Below, in pieces: positions 1 through 11,535 of a stretch of DNA of 64,000 bases; position 1 is the first letter of the stretch, and the number at the start of each line of letters is the position of its first letter. The notes beneath the pieces were generated by a model that did no database searches, was not told the DNA's origin, and saw only the letters and a list, made by a program, of their open reading frames with translations. The DNA is from Gerris lacustris (Eukaryota; Arthropoda; Insecta; Hemiptera; Gerridae): the NCBI GenBank assembly GCA_951217055.1, contig OX578276.1, positions 35,426,205-35,490,204 on the forward strand, read 5' to 3'. The translations under genes and the position numbers were made by a program.

Positions 1-87
1 TACAATTTACCTGATTTCTGTATACCCGCATCATTTAAGAATATATGTAGCTTGTTCATTCTCAGTAGTCTTATGTCTGTACAAAAG

Positions 88-240
88 CAGAAGGCTTAAA
101 CTACTGGGCTGATTTTGATCAAATTTGGCATACATGTTGAGAGAAATCATACCCCGAGGCAAAATCGAGAAATTAATTTCTCTGGAGCTAGCTCAGAGAT
201 AGTGACAGAGAAATTAATATCAGCTCTGAGCTCTGAATTT
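88..240 (+). repeat. Family Z fragment
   Basis: A partial copy with the words TTAAACTACTGGGCTGATTT, AAATTTGGCATACATGTT and ATCATACCCCGAGGCAAAAT, then AATCGAGAAATTAAT, matching the centre of the full copy at 15870-16480. The bases around it (1-87 and 241-470) show no gene. Bases 395-475 also match 50595-50700, an undefined repeat. Confidence 0.65.
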
Positions 241-630
241 GGGAGCGCTGAAATAAGAATTATCTATTACTTCCCATAACGGTTTTAACGATTTTTGAAG
301 TGAAACTTCTTTGGCGGCGACAAAGTGAATTTTTTCATATAGTGAAATCGTGTAACGAAGTTTGCGATTCGAGACTCGTCCAAGTGTAAAATGTTTACAG
401 ATTAATTTATTATATCTATTTAAAGACCAGCAAATCAAAACAAACATTTATTTTTGTTGGAATAAATGTGGTTACCTTACCGTAGCAATTTTTTTTTTTT
501 TCAATTAAATTTCCCATAACCATTTCTTAATCCTGAAATAATATATATTATATTATATTCGTCAAAAAATGAAATAGAGCAACGCATTCTAGAACTTAAG
601 TTTCACTTCTAATGCATGCAGCCTCACACA

Positions 631-1184
631 TTTTGCTTCCGAGCTTACCGAAGGTAACGGAAGCATTGTGTTCACTTTTGAGAACGAGAAACTTTTATGC
701 CTCCGATTTTAAAAATTCCAAGACAGAAATCCGTTTCAGACATCAGGGAACATTTTTGGTCTCGTGTCTGTCTGTCTGTCTGTCTGTCTGTCGGTCTGTG
801 TGTCCGCGAATTATGAAACGTGCGACGATAACTTGAGTAAATGTCAACCGATTTTAATGAAATTTGGTAGATATGTTCATTTTACCAATGCCCAGGACGA
901 GTTCGTTGGACAACGTTATCCGTCGAAGCGTTCACGAGCAACTCTCGCGTAAACGTGAACTTTAAATTTAAAATTGGAATTTTAGGTCGGGAAAAAAATC
1001 TAACTTCATCTATTCAATGAGACAAACATTTTTTTCAAATACAATTTTTCAGTAAAACCAACAGCGACACCTCTATGAAATGTTAAAGATCGCTAAAGCT
1101 ATTAATAGTTTTTACACAATAAACATTATAACAATAAAGTACATGATAGGATGCGAGGAAGCTATGTGCCACACTAATTGGCAG
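631..1184 (+). mobile_element. Mosaic element: family Y ends with a family X core
   Basis: It begins like family Y (TTTTGCTTCCGAGCTTACCG, CAGACATCAGGGAACA) and ends like family Y (GGATGCGAGGAAGCTATGTG, CCACACTAATTGGCAG). Between the (GTCT)n tract at about 765-800 and about 1110 it follows family X instead (GACGATAACTTGAGTAAA, GAGTTCGTTGGACAACG, AAAACCAACAGCGACACC). The left switch point is at the microsatellite. Confidence 0.75.
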
Positions 1185-1204
1185 TCTATTTTTTTTTTTT
1201 TTTT

Positions 1205-1530
1205 TTTTTAAAGTCTCAAATGTCATTTATTCAAATACGAATCTAACCATTAAAATCGTTTTCCCGGAAATAAATCTAGTTTTCGTGCAGGGAATTGAAC
1301 TCGGCCTATCACCGTCCGCGCGTAAAGCTATTTTCTCAGGAACTAGATTTTTCCTGGGAAACCCACTTCTATCTTAAGATTTTTAATTAAATAGAATATA
1401 CTTTATAGAATTTTTTATTTAAAACCGTCGAAACGTTTTTGGGGGTAGTCCCCCAAATTTACAGCTAAAATTATTTTTTCATTCAGGGCGTGATATTTCT
1501 AAACCTGTATGCTAAATTTAATTGAACTCG
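1205..1530 (-). repeat. Family Z fragment
   Basis: Reverse fragment of family Z directly abutting the family Y end and a poly(T) run. It has the words CGTTTTCCCGG, GAATTGAACTCGG (complement of the B-box-like word) and AACCGTCGAAACG. Confidence 0.6.
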
Positions 1531-3050
1531 GGTAAGTAGTCTAGGATCCTCGTATCTGCAGGAATGTCCACCCCCCCCCCCCCGCCCCCAAGGCCTATGC
1601 CACAAATTCTTTCCAAAAGCTGCCTGAGATAACCCGGAATATTTGACCAATCTCTCCCAAACTCTGAAAAATGCTCCAAAAAATTGATCATAACCCAACA
1701 ATTTTGTTGGCGTATATGAGAAAGTAATAATATTATTTGAGCAGGTTTGAGATGGAGCAAAGAAGTAAGAAGCAAGAAAAGGTTGGAGAAAAGAAGAGAA
1801 CAAAATTGAAAAATTTGTAGAAAATAATAAAAAATAAAGATTTTTATAAAAGAACGGATGAAGTTGGAAGTAGGTTGTATTGGGTACAGGATAATATGGC
1901 ACATACACTATCAGTATTTAGATAAGAGAGCCTAGGCCTAAACAGAGTGAACTCAACTCTAGCAGACAACTAGGTTCATATTAATAACTCTGTGATAAAA
2001 ACAATTCATTATCTAAATAAAGAGCTAAACACCGAAATTAGTTTCTACTCTCTGCTAAATCAAACAGACCATTAATTCCATTTTGTATTTCTTGTTATCT
2101 AGCGAGGAAAATATATAAATATCCTGGTTTTAAATAACGAAAACATAAATACAATTGGAAATATTGTAGAATACTAGATTTTCCGGAGAAAATCATATTT
2201 TAAAAAGACGACGAATTTATTTCAAGTTTTTCCTATCTAATCTTAAAAATTATAATCAGTAATATTAAGCACCCTGAAATCAACTCGTAGCTCCATGTGT
2301 TTTACAGAAGGATTTGTAGATCTTTATTTAATTTAAAGGTATACTTATAAATAAGTATAAGAGGATAAAGTGTCAATAAGGGTATGTCTGGGGTAAGGAG
2401 GACGTGAACCCTAGGTCGAAGTTATCAGGCGCCACGCCACCCTATTTTCCACCACAAACCCACCCCCGCTAAGCCTTATTAACTGTCATACAACCCTTTC
2501 CGACCTAGAAAATTATCCCTTTGAATTGTGACCTAGAAAACTAGCTGCATTATATTATATTGATATCCAATTAACAACATTAGACCTTACAGTCAGTACC
2601 AATTAAATAATAATTACTAATAATTGGTTATTTGACTGAAGTTTTGTGGTACCATTTTATAATTATTCGACCAGAGAGGTTAATAAAAAGCAATACTACA
2701 ATATTGTCACCTCGATTTTATATTAATTATAAACAAACGCGTTTTGACATTTTATATTATCTTATTATCTTAAGATATTACGTCATCATTCATTTTACAT
2801 CATCATCCAAGACACAAATATATAGAATGTTTTAATGAAAGATCTAATCTTATTTGCTTAGGAATCGACTTCTATCCACTAAGTTAACTTTATTGCACAA
2901 AGCTTTCTTTCAACCACTAGTGGTACTTTAGTGCCGGTGAGACTAATCAAAATGTGGCAGAGAAAGATTCAGTGTGGAATTTGAGTCACAGGTTAAAATC
3001 TTACTTAATCTACTACTCATCTAGAATCTAGAAGAACATAACAGCATTTT
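1531..3050. other. No gene recognised
   Basis: AT-rich sequence with a poly(C) tract at about 1568-1583. Short open frames on the minus strand here have no recognisable domain and low-complexity composition. Around 3058-3160 the sequence becomes similar to the left end of family Z (CTTTCTCATTC..AGAGAAAGTATTGTGATG). Confidence 0.6.
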
Positions 3051-3210
3051 TACTTTCTCATTCACGTAGTACATATTATACAAAGAGAAAGTATTGTGAT
3101 GATGCGATTTTTTTTTTTTTTTTGAGATTTTGATGGATTTCCACTTTTTACATTTGCATCATCAAATAAATTTATTTCTGAATGTAGATTAGAATACAAA
3201 TAATCCATAA

Positions 3211-3770
3211 CATTTGCTTCCGAGCTTACCGAAGGTAACGGAAGCTATGTGATCGTTCTGAAGAACGAAAATATTTTATTTTTCCAATTTTAAAAGTTCC
3301 AAGACAAAATTCCGTTTCACACATGTGGGAACATTTTTAGTTTCGAGTCTGTCTGTCTGTCGCTCACTTTTTGCAAACCATCATATCTTAAAAACTACAC
3401 ATCCGATATTAATGAAGTTTGTATGGTAGGTCATAATTAGCTCATTGTTGGTCCCATATAAGTTTCAACCTTCTGCGCCCATATGTTTCTCTTCAACATG
3501 CGCACAAACATACATTTAGTTACACCTATATCTTCAAAAGTGCCCATCTGATTTTTATGAAAGTTTGATGGTTTGTCAAAAGTACACCGCAGAGAGCACC
3601 AGTCTACGCTCTTTAACTTTTGTTTAATTGATGCTTTAATTCATATAAAAAATAAAACAATTTTGTCATTAAAAAAACGGGAGGAACAATTGAATAAATT
3701 AGATAATATTGGCTTTTAAAAGCATAAAATCAATAAAGTACGTGATAGGATGCGAGGAAGCTAGGGGCAG
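3211..3770 (+). mobile_element. Family Y element
   Basis: A near-complete copy. It starts TTGCTTCCGAGCTTACCG, itself an inverted repeat with CGGAAGC 20 nt on. It carries a GTCTGTCTGTCTGTC tract and ends at GATAGGATGCGAGGAAGCTA. No coding capacity. Confidence 0.75.
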
Positions 3771-3853
3771 TAGGTATATATTTTATTTATTATAATTTAT
3801 AATCAGTCTCTGTTTCAACTCAAGACTCGACGCGACGGTTCGACATTTCGTCA

Positions 3854-4264
3854 CTCTGTATTTTATTTTTTTGAAACTTGGCACATAGACTCTGTACCAG
3901 TATAAAAACATCCAATGAAATAATTAATTAATCGATAAATTAATATTAAATTATAAATTAATTAATAAATTGAAAAAAATAAAATAAATGTTATTAATTA
4001 AAAAAAAAAAAAATAAAAGTTATATTTTGCAGTATTGAAAACGTTTATTTGAAATTCGTGTCTCTGTATTTTATTTTTTTGAAACTTGCCACATAGACTC
4101 TGTACCAGTATAAAAACATCCAATGAAATTAATTAATTAATTAATTGATAAATTAATATTAAATTATAAATTAATTAATAAATTTAAAAAAAATAAATGT
4201 TATTATAATTAAAAAACATAAAATAAAAGGTATATTTTGCGGTATTGAAAACGTTTATTTGAAA
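3854..4264 (+). repeat. Tandem duplication, 208-bp unit, two copies
   Basis: Two head-to-tail copies beginning CTCTGTATTTTATTTTTTTG at 3854 and 4062. Both end ATTGAAAACGTTTATTTGAAA. They differ mainly in the number of TTAA units and A-run length. Each contains AAACTTGSCACATAGACTCT, a variant of the AAATTTGGCATACATG word found in other families. Confidence 0.85.
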
Positions 4265-4269
4265 ATGTG

Positions 4270-5984
4270 GTTTAGGATTGCAAAAAACTGATAAATAATA
4301 AGTTTAGTTTGTATTTCTGAAAATAAGCAATAAGCTAACGCAGCAAGAAATAGTTCGCACTGTTTTTTGTTTTATGTTTATGCAGAACGCCTGGAAAATA
4401 GAGTAAACAAAGGAAAGAGTTACAATAAAGAAAGCAGTATGAAAGTACGAAAGCTTTTACTCTTGCACCCGTTCATAATGTTTAAAGAAAATTTACGAAA
4501 AGAGTCGAACTTTTCGCTAATTTAAGTGGCAATTCATTCGAATGATCCTTTCTTTTTTTTTTTTTTACTATCTCAGAATGTTAAGTAGCTTAACTTTCTG
4601 ATGTTTTTTGTGATACTTGCTCTCTAATGTTGTGAATAATTACAATTATGAATTACTAACTGAAATTAAACAAAAACTTCATTATGTCAGCTTTTTTATT
4701 TGAGTTGTAAGCTATTTTTATTTAATTTGCAAAAAATTAACTTAAATTTGTATATTTACAATTTATTTTTGCAATTTTGAACCAAATTTCTAATATTAAT
4801 GATATATTATATAAAATGTTTCGATACAGTAAAAAAGAAACCGTTAATTTTTTAAAGATTTTCAATTTAAAGAAAAAAAAAAAAGTGAGCACACTGTAGA
4901 AAAAAAGAATCAAGAAAATTATTTATGATTATTCTTTTTGAAAAAACCACAAATAAAGAAATGTGTGTCTTAGGACACTCTTTTTTACAAAATATAATTT
5001 AATATTATAATTATAAACAAGTCAACTATTCAATTATCATTTAAAATAAAAAAAATCATTTTGTTATTTAAAATAAGAGAATAAATTGAGAGAAAAGCGT
5101 TGCTATGAGAGATATTGATTAGCTCTTATATTGTAGGATATGAATTATTATCTTGCTTCCCACACGTTGCTATGGTTTAACTCAACAATACTTACTCTAC
5201 CGTAAGCTAATATGTTTTCACTGTTTTAACATTCAATTTTCTAAGTGAAGTCTATGTATATAAATATTAATATTTTGTCTTGTTCAAGAAAAAAATCAAA
5301 GTGGAAAGTTAAATTAATTGTAAATTAGCTTAAATTCAGCGTATTGTTAAATTTTATTAATACATTTCTACTGAGTGTCAAGTGAAATTTACAGTAAATA
5401 ACTCTTAAGTCAAAATTCATTTTAAAAAGTTAAAAGTTTGTTTCAAAAAACTTACTCATGTAATGAAGGTAAACAAATAAAGATAGTAAAATATCCAAAT
5501 CTATTACTAGTTTCATTATTCAGTATACTGCCATAACCCACACATGAAATACATGTGTAAAATATTGACTGGTTCCGACAATACAAATACAGTCATCGTT
5601 AGTATATAATTGACCGGAGTAAGTCTCTGTTTGAGACTTGACACTTGACCGTTTGGAATTTCGTCTGTCTGTCTGTATGTTTGTTTGTTACTCAACCACA
5701 ACTAAAAGGTTCAACTTTTTCAAAATTTGTTCCTTGAAGTTATTAAAATTGACGTTTCATTTTTTTAAGATTTTTTTTTTTTTTTTTTTAATATTCTCTA
5801 CGGATGCCTATACGTGAAATAGAAATTGGGGAAAATTTTAAAGAATACTTTTTCCTTGAATAGTTGAAAGGCCCGCCTTTCTGTTGTACGATTTAAGAAA
5901 ATTGTAGTTTTTGAACAAAAAGTAATATTATAAATCTTCATTTCAGCACAAGCAGATGGTTTAACAAAGAGTGACTTTTCTTCG
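4270..5984. other. No gene recognised
   Basis: AT-rich sequence with homopolymer runs. A short TCTG tract lies at 5662-5690, next to sequence that resembles the shared cassette in reverse. No coding pattern was seen. Confidence 0.6.
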
Positions 5985-6149
5985 AAAATTAAAACTTTTT
6001 AGGGCACTTTTTTACTTTAGCACCCCCCCCCCCCTGGTTCTAAACAATAAACTGCCCCACAATAGTCTAAAAGGTTTATGTGTTTGCCTTCCCCAAGATA
6101 TTGAGACCTCCTGGGGCAGTTTCATATTTAATATTCCTTTATCTTAATA

Positions 6150-7514
6150 TTGAATTTGTTGGGTCTGTGAGGGGTGAAAAAATAATAAAAGTGAAGAACT
6201 ACTTGGCCTGTGAACAAAGGTAATTTTTTATATATATAATATAATAATTTAAGAACAATTTGTCAGTTACAATTATTAAACTATCTTCCAATAATGTGAG
6301 TTGGGAGGAATACTAAATTCCCTCCCTAATGTATGAAATTTTTTTTAACGTCATTGGTTTAAGCCCAAACTGTACATAACATGAATTACATAACTGATCA
6401 AAAAGACATAAACAAGTATTATTCTGGAGTTTTTAATAAACAAATTATTACTTAATCCCAGAAAACACTTATATGCGTTTATATATAATATACCAGTTGA
6501 TTTAACAACAATATCTTAAAGTATCTGTACCTTAATATTTTATTGTTATTTTTAAATTTTATATACAATTATAATCTTTTAAACTTGATTTAAATACTGA
6601 ACAACTTTTAATGTCGGTAGATTTGGCTACTAATTTTATTTATTTAATTACATATTTATTTATTTTTTATTAAATTTTTTCTTTAAATTTATTATGCAGA
6701 TTCTTAATTTTTATCATTACTTTTTAATTAAATTGAATTCATTTTAACCTTTTAGTTTTATATTATTACAGCTTATTAGTAAATAAATTTTTAACTTGAT
6801 AAGATTTATGTTATTTAGTTTGGTGAGAGAAAATCTTATATTAATGTATAACTTAAAATAGTTTTTATAAGCAGGATACTTATTTATAAATAAACAAGCA
6901 TTTCAGATTCACCTGATTGAAACCATCAATACAATTTAGGTAATTCTGTTTAATGAATCTGGACTACATATATTTAATTAATTGCTTTAATAGTTCAGTT
7001 ACCAAATCTCACTCTTTTTAATTAATGTTGCTTTTTGTATTTCCGTTATTGTGTGTGTTTTAATTGTTAAATAGAAACTTTTTATAGTAATAATTTTGCT
7101 TCCTCTGTGTGGAAGAGTAGTTTTAGTTGTTTATTTTAGTAACTGTTGACAAATTTTTTCTTAAAAATGCTTTAAACCCTAATTTATGTATTAACTACAC
7201 TAGATGTTAAAAAGGTAATTATATAAAAAATTTCAGCTAAATTACGTTTTATTTTTGATAACATAGAGATTGTTAAAAAAAATTTCATACATTAGGGAGG
7301 GAATTTAGTATTCCTCCCAACTCACATTATTGGAAGATAGTTTAATAATTGTAACTGACAAATTGTTCTTAAATTATTATATTATATATATAAAAAATTA
7401 CCTTTGTTCACAGGCCTGAAGATGTTCCTAAAGGAACGAAATATAGCCACTTTTTCATGAAGTAGTTCTTCACTTTTATTATTTTTTCACCCCTCACAGA
7501 CCCAACAAATTCAA
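6150..7514. mobile_element. Foldback element with ~200-bp near-perfect arms
   Basis: The left arm is 6150-6349 and the right arm 7272-7514. They start TTGAATTTGTTGGGTCTGTG and end with its complement. They run through identical blocks such as GGGAGGAATACTAAATTCCC and GTTAAAAAAAATTTCATAC. Arm identity is very high, so the element is probably young. The right arm has an extra ~42 bp (about 7416-7457) absent from the left arm, containing the hammerhead-like motif. The ~920-bp centre is AT-rich with no coding frame. Confidence 0.85.
7416..7450 (+). ncRNA. Hammerhead-ribozyme-like motif 1
   Basis: CTGAAGA (fits the CUGANGA box), one extra T, then GTTCC-TAAA-GGAAC as a 5-bp stem II, then GAAA. Next comes TATA, readable as a 2-bp stem III plus an AUA (NUH) cleavage triplet. 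GGC before the box can pair with GCC after the triplet as the start of stem I. The extra U before stem II is not canonical, so activity is uncertain. Confidence 0.4.
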
Positions 7515-8351
7515 CATAAGAACTTACAGGGGACCTCTACCTAATAATCTTTAATATTTATCTTAATAGTTGATTAGACTAAGGGATATGATCAAAATTA
7601 TATACACAAGTGTGATATTCCTTTGTCCCAAGGTACATTGGAATAAATAGCGCTTCGTCTTAATAGTAATTTAGACTAAGGAATATATGCTACTGTATAT
7701 GTTCCTATGTCTAAATAACTATAAACACAAAAGGATATAGGGGGGTGCTAAAGTAAAAAAATGCCCTTTTTAGAATTTGCACATATAGGCAACTCCATCC
7801 GTGGACATACTGTATATTGTATATGTATATATACTATATATATATATCAAATTTGGCATGAATGTTCCTTCAAGTCTTATTATAAATTGATGTATTTGTT
7901 TATGCATGATTTATGTGTAATTTATTATTGAACGATGTATATTTTTCTATGTACGATGCGTATATAATTCATTTAAAAAAAAAAAAAAAAAAAATTTGTT
8001 AAATTAAAACAAAAATCTCGAATTTTAGGATGAACTGATTAATATCGATGTACATATATGATTATTTTAATTTTTTTTTTTTTTGGAAGCGATGTTCACA
8101 GAACTACAAGTATATTATTTATGGTTTGTGGCAATATAGTAAATAATTAAACTAGTTACAGTGTTTGTTATTTCATATCTTTATTTGTTTACCTAAATAA
8201 ATACCATAAAATCTCAACCGTTACTATTAACTGCTTACTCATATACATACTGATACAGAATTTAACTCTTAAATATTTTTATTTAATCAATATCTTATTA
8301 ATTATTTTCCATAAAGCTAATGTTACCCTGCTGGGTGTTAAAAAATATATA

Positions 8352-8926
8352 CAGGGTGGAGCACGGCAGACGTATGAATTTGAAAATGTAATAAAACACA
8401 GAATGTTACAAAATAAATTTTTTAAAAATTTTTTCCTGATTAAATAACATGGGAAATTTAAATTTACCTAGATTTAAACAAAGTATCGGATAAGTGGTTC
8501 CCCTCACATTCCAAACACTGATTAAGCCTTTTTTGAAGTTTTTATGCACTCTTTCGAACATTTCCACAGGAATTTTGGCAATTTTGGCTCGCAATGTTGT
8601 TCTTGAGGGCTTCCAGGGTTCTGGGATGATCGCTGTACACCAAGGATTTAAGGTATCCCCACAGAAAAAAATCACAAGGAGCCAAATCAGGCGATCTTGC
8701 TGGCCAGTCTAAATTGCCTCTTAAGGAGATGAGACCCCCGGGAAATCTGTCTTGCAAAAAGTTTACGCAAACCCTTGCTGTGTAGGCTGTGGCCCCGTCC
8801 TGCTGAAACGTGGAACATAAACTTCCCGTCCCCCTCTTTCAAACGACCCTAATCTCAAACGTCTAGGACCAATAGGATGGGAGCAATCCCCTCTTCAAAT
8901 TCATACGTCTGCCGCGCTCCACCCTG
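8352..8926 (-). mobile_element. Deleted Tc1/mariner-type DNA transposon
   Basis: The 575-bp element is bounded by near-perfect 33-34 bp terminal inverted repeats beginning CAGGGTGGAGCACGGCAGAC on the left; the right copy differs at one base. It is flanked by TA on both sides (8350-8351 and 8927-8928), the target duplication expected of the Tc1/mariner superfamily. It carries only the C-terminal part of a transposase gene on the minus strand. Full-length relatives are usually about 1.3 kb, so it is an internally deleted, non-autonomous copy. Confidence 0.9.
8406..8835 (-). pseudogene. Tc1/mariner transposase fragment, C-terminal half, frameshifted
   Basis: On the minus strand the reading begins around FQQDGATAYTARVCVNFLQD, which contains the second catalytic Asp region (QQDGA). 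It continues through LDWPARSPDLAPCDFFLWGY, the highly conserved block with the last catalytic acidic residue. After KSLVYSDHPRTLEALKNN the frame shifts by one. The typical transposase C-terminus then follows in another frame (IAKIPVEMFERVHKNF, then GLISVWNVRGTTYPI). The N-terminal helix-turn-helix region and the first catalytic Asp are missing. With the internal deletion and frameshift it cannot make an active enzyme. Confidence 0.88.
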
Positions 8927-9149
8927 TATATATTTTCTAAATGGATCTGTTTCGATATCCAGCCGGGTCACTTTAATTTTTATTCAATAACTTGGAAAGG
9001 TGTCTCACGGGATTGCGAATTATTATTATTATACTTAATATAATAATAACCAGATAACCTAATAACATAATTATGATTGTTTAATATAATGTTTGAGGTT
9101 TTCGTAGTAACATATAATTGAAATTATTAAATATAACTACTAGTTTTTA

Positions 9150-9510
9150 TGGGTAGGAGCTCCCTCAAATTTAGAACTAAAATTCATTTATTCGTTTTCC
9201 CCTCGGAGGATGCTTTTTCTGATCATGTATGACATATTTCATCAAAATCGGTTTAGTAATTTAGGCTCAACCTACAGACAGTTTAAAAAAAACCCTTATT
9301 TATGGATTCAGAGGAACCTTAATTTAATAATCCTTCAAAATTTACGTCTAGACGATAGACTACAGATAGAAATGTTTTAAAAACACTTTTTTGGACTCAG
9401 GGGAACCTAAAACATGTAATCCATCAACACCCTAAAAATTACCTTAAAATCAAATTTTCTTGCTGCCACAATACTTTCTCTCTATGTATATACTACGTAT
9501 ATGAAAAAGT
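9150..9510 (-). repeat. Diverged family Z fragment
   Basis: Reverse fragment with the words CAAATTTAGAACTAAAATTC, TCATCAAAATCGGTTTAGTA, CACAATACTTTCTC and GACTCAGGGGAACCT. The following 9511-9859 shows no gene. Confidence 0.6.
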
Positions 9511-9946
9511 AAAAGCAATGCTGTTGACTCAGAGGACCTTAAACAATAATAGAAATGGAATTTAAAAATTGACTTTTATATCATATACATATGAGAAAGT
9601 AATAACATCAAAATGTTTACTTCTTTTACAAGTTTTTATATAACTTCACTTGTTTGTAATAAATTTTTAACCTAAATTCTGACTCCCTAGAATGCTGAAA
9701 ATTTTTCAGCTTTATGTATTTCCCATGAGAAGTTATTATTAACATTTTAAAGTATATTACAGTTCATGATATAATATTAATAAAAAATATAAACTATTAA
9801 TTAGTATATTTATTTTTTAGTTGTCTTCAAGTAACCTAAGAAGGTTATTATCAAAATGACATATTTATAAATTATATAAAACTTCTTATTCTAAAAAGAG
9901 ATTAGATTCTATTAAACTTGACATTTTTAAAAAATACAGTTTCATA

Positions 9947-10954
9947 ATGAATAAAAGAAGAGGTCTTAAAAAACATCCTGAAGATTTGGCAAGAGCTAAA
10001 GTGGCTATTACCCGCAATTTAAAATTACTCGAGGAGAAATTGAAGAGATTCCGTAGCAGTTCACCTGAGAAATGGGTGGATGAAGTTGCTAAGGGCTTTT
10101 GTAAATCATCAGATAATATTGATTTAGTATCTACCAGATCTACAAGTGAAGAATCTACCTCTTCTGTTAATTCCGATGAAATTATTAAAACAATTGCCGA
10201 AAACGAAAATTTCATTAAGCAGAAGATCGGAGGAATTGAAGATGATTTACGAGTGTTATCAGCCAAAGTAATACCAGATGGGATATCAAGTCTTCAAGCG
10301 GATCTTCGTAATATGGAAGATGGTTTGAACGGCCTTGAAGAAGTTATCAGATTATGGGATGCTAAATCGATAACACCACCGAATCAAGTGCACGATGGAC
10401 TGAATGCACTTCAAAATGGACTAAAAGAACTAAGCGACGATGCACAAATCCTTTCAACAAACGATTCACTCGTCGAATCATCTGAAGATCTTCAAATTCA
10501 AATAGAAGATGCTTTAAATGAAATTAAAAATTTCGACGACAAACTCAAATCAACAAATATAAATCGATATAGTTTAGAAGAAGATATCGAAAAAGTACGC
10601 GTTAAATTGAATAACATTCAATCGACTCTCGATAAAATAAATGAACAATCGAATTCTCTTGTTGAAGTTCACAAAGCTTTGGATAACGTTAAAGAAGAAG
10701 TTAAAACTAAAATTAAAGATTTATTACATATAAGTAATAAGTCAGTAGAAGGTATTACAGATCCTTTTGAACAGTTTCCTGATTTGGACGAAGAAGATTT
10801 TCAAAATTTAGATTCGATGACGAGCTACGAAATCACAGATTTTATACTGAGAAGAGAAGAGAAACATATATTTACTTTACGAGAAGATTACGCTGAATCT
10901 TTAGCAGTGAAAAAGAAACTTAGATTTAAAACAGATGATAAAATTACTAAATAA
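9947..10954 (+). CDS. Intronless 335-residue acidic helical (coiled-coil-like) protein, function unknown
   Basis: This is the only long open frame in the window. It starts at the first ATG after an in-frame TGA at 9857 and ends with TAA at 10952-10954. The first ~35 residues are basic (MNKRRGLKKHPEDLARAK). They are followed by a Ser-rich stretch (about 65-90) and a long Leu/Ile/Asp/Glu/Lys-rich region (about 85-265) with heptad-like spacing. That region includes two related segments, GISSLQADLRNMEDGLNGLE and DGLNALQNGLKELSDD. The tail (about 275-335) is acidic and then basic. No signal peptide, membrane segment, zinc finger or catalytic motif is visible, so a structural or scaffold role is only a guess. 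AATAAA overlaps the stop (10950-10955). The sequence just upstream of the ATG, ending TACAG at 9939, could be a 3' splice site, so this may be the last exon of a longer gene or a retrogene. I recognise no family. Confidence 0.7.
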   Translation: MNKRRGLKKHPEDLARAKVAITRNLKLLEEKLKRFRSSSPEKWVDEVAKGFCKSSDNIDLVSTRSTSEESTSSVNSDEIIKTIAENENFIKQKIGGIEDDLRVLSAKVIPDGISSLQADLRNMEDGLNGLEEVIRLWDAKSITPPNQVHDGLNALQNGLKELSDDAQILSTNDSLVESSEDLQIQIEDALNEIKNFDDKLKSTNINRYSLEEDIEKVRVKLNNIQSTLDKINEQSNSLVEVHKALDNVKEEVKTKIKDLLHISNKSVEGITDPFEQFPDLDEEDFQNLDSMTSYEITDFILRREEKHIFTLREDYAESLAVKKKLRFKTDDKITK

Positions 10955-11027
10955 ATTTAAAATTTAATCAAGTGTACTTCATTTATTTCGTAGTCTATTA
11001 TTTACATTATTCTTTTTCTTTTATTTC

Positions 11028-11160
11028 AGGGTCCAAGGACCCTTATAATTTCCTGCATTTGTCTGTATGTTGATACCGCACCTGGTTTCTAGGGAAGTAT
11101 CCTACGCAAATATTTGAAACTTGGCATTTATGTTGTGTCGAAGCGTCAAAAAAACATTCC
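11028..11160 (-). repeat. Family W end fragment
   Basis: AGGGTCCAAGGACCCTTATA followed by TTTCCTGC..TGTCTGTATG matches the reversed right end of family W. It is followed by the AAACTTGGCATTTATGTTG variant of the shared cassette. Up to 11535 there is also a repeat with the word ACTTTGGGACAAAGGAAATA, shared with 62340 and (reversed) 12110. Confidence 0.55.
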
Positions 11161-11535
11161 CCATAAACAAGAGGTTGGCATTTGTTTTTACGGAAATAGG
11201 TCATGTGGGTGTTAAGGGAGTCTCTGGAGAGACTAGTAGAGGTAATAGAAGAGGTGCAAAACCCTGCTTCTAGAAAACGTAATTAAGGTGGCATCCTTTG
11301 TCGTAATCCCCACTAAGTATAGATTCTTGGTCTTGGCTACTCTTATAGTTTAGTAGCCATCTGAAAATAAAGGAGGTACTAAAATATAGTAGGAAACATG
11401 AGGCAAAACTTTCTGTTGAATACCCCCCGAAAGTATAAGACAAAATGATATTTAGTGTAAACTACTTTGGGACAAAGGAAATATTACTCTTCTTTTTATA
11501 AAAGTGAGAATATCCCTTAGAATATCCCCCCTTAT

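Larger units (their letters stand above)
5985..7790. mobile_element. Outer foldback element enclosing the 6150-7514 foldback
   Basis: Outer inverted arms: 5985-6035 reads AGGGCACTTTTTTACTTTAG then CACC plus a C-run. 7741-7790 reads GGGGGGTGCTAAAGTAAAAA then ATGCCC. The two lie symmetrically around the inner foldback, suggesting nesting or one larger palindromic element. The limits are approximate. Confidence 0.5.

Noticed and set aside
1483..1908. 141- and 128-residue overlapping minus-strand ORFs
   Set aside because: Low-complexity Phe/Leu/Ser-rich translations in two frames of AT-rich sequence, crossing a poly(C) tract and a family Z fragment.
9860..9946. N-terminal extension of the 335-residue protein
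   Set aside because: The frame is open back to a TGA at 9857, but there is no ATG and the sequence is AT-rich. It was left out, noting a possible splice acceptor near 9939.
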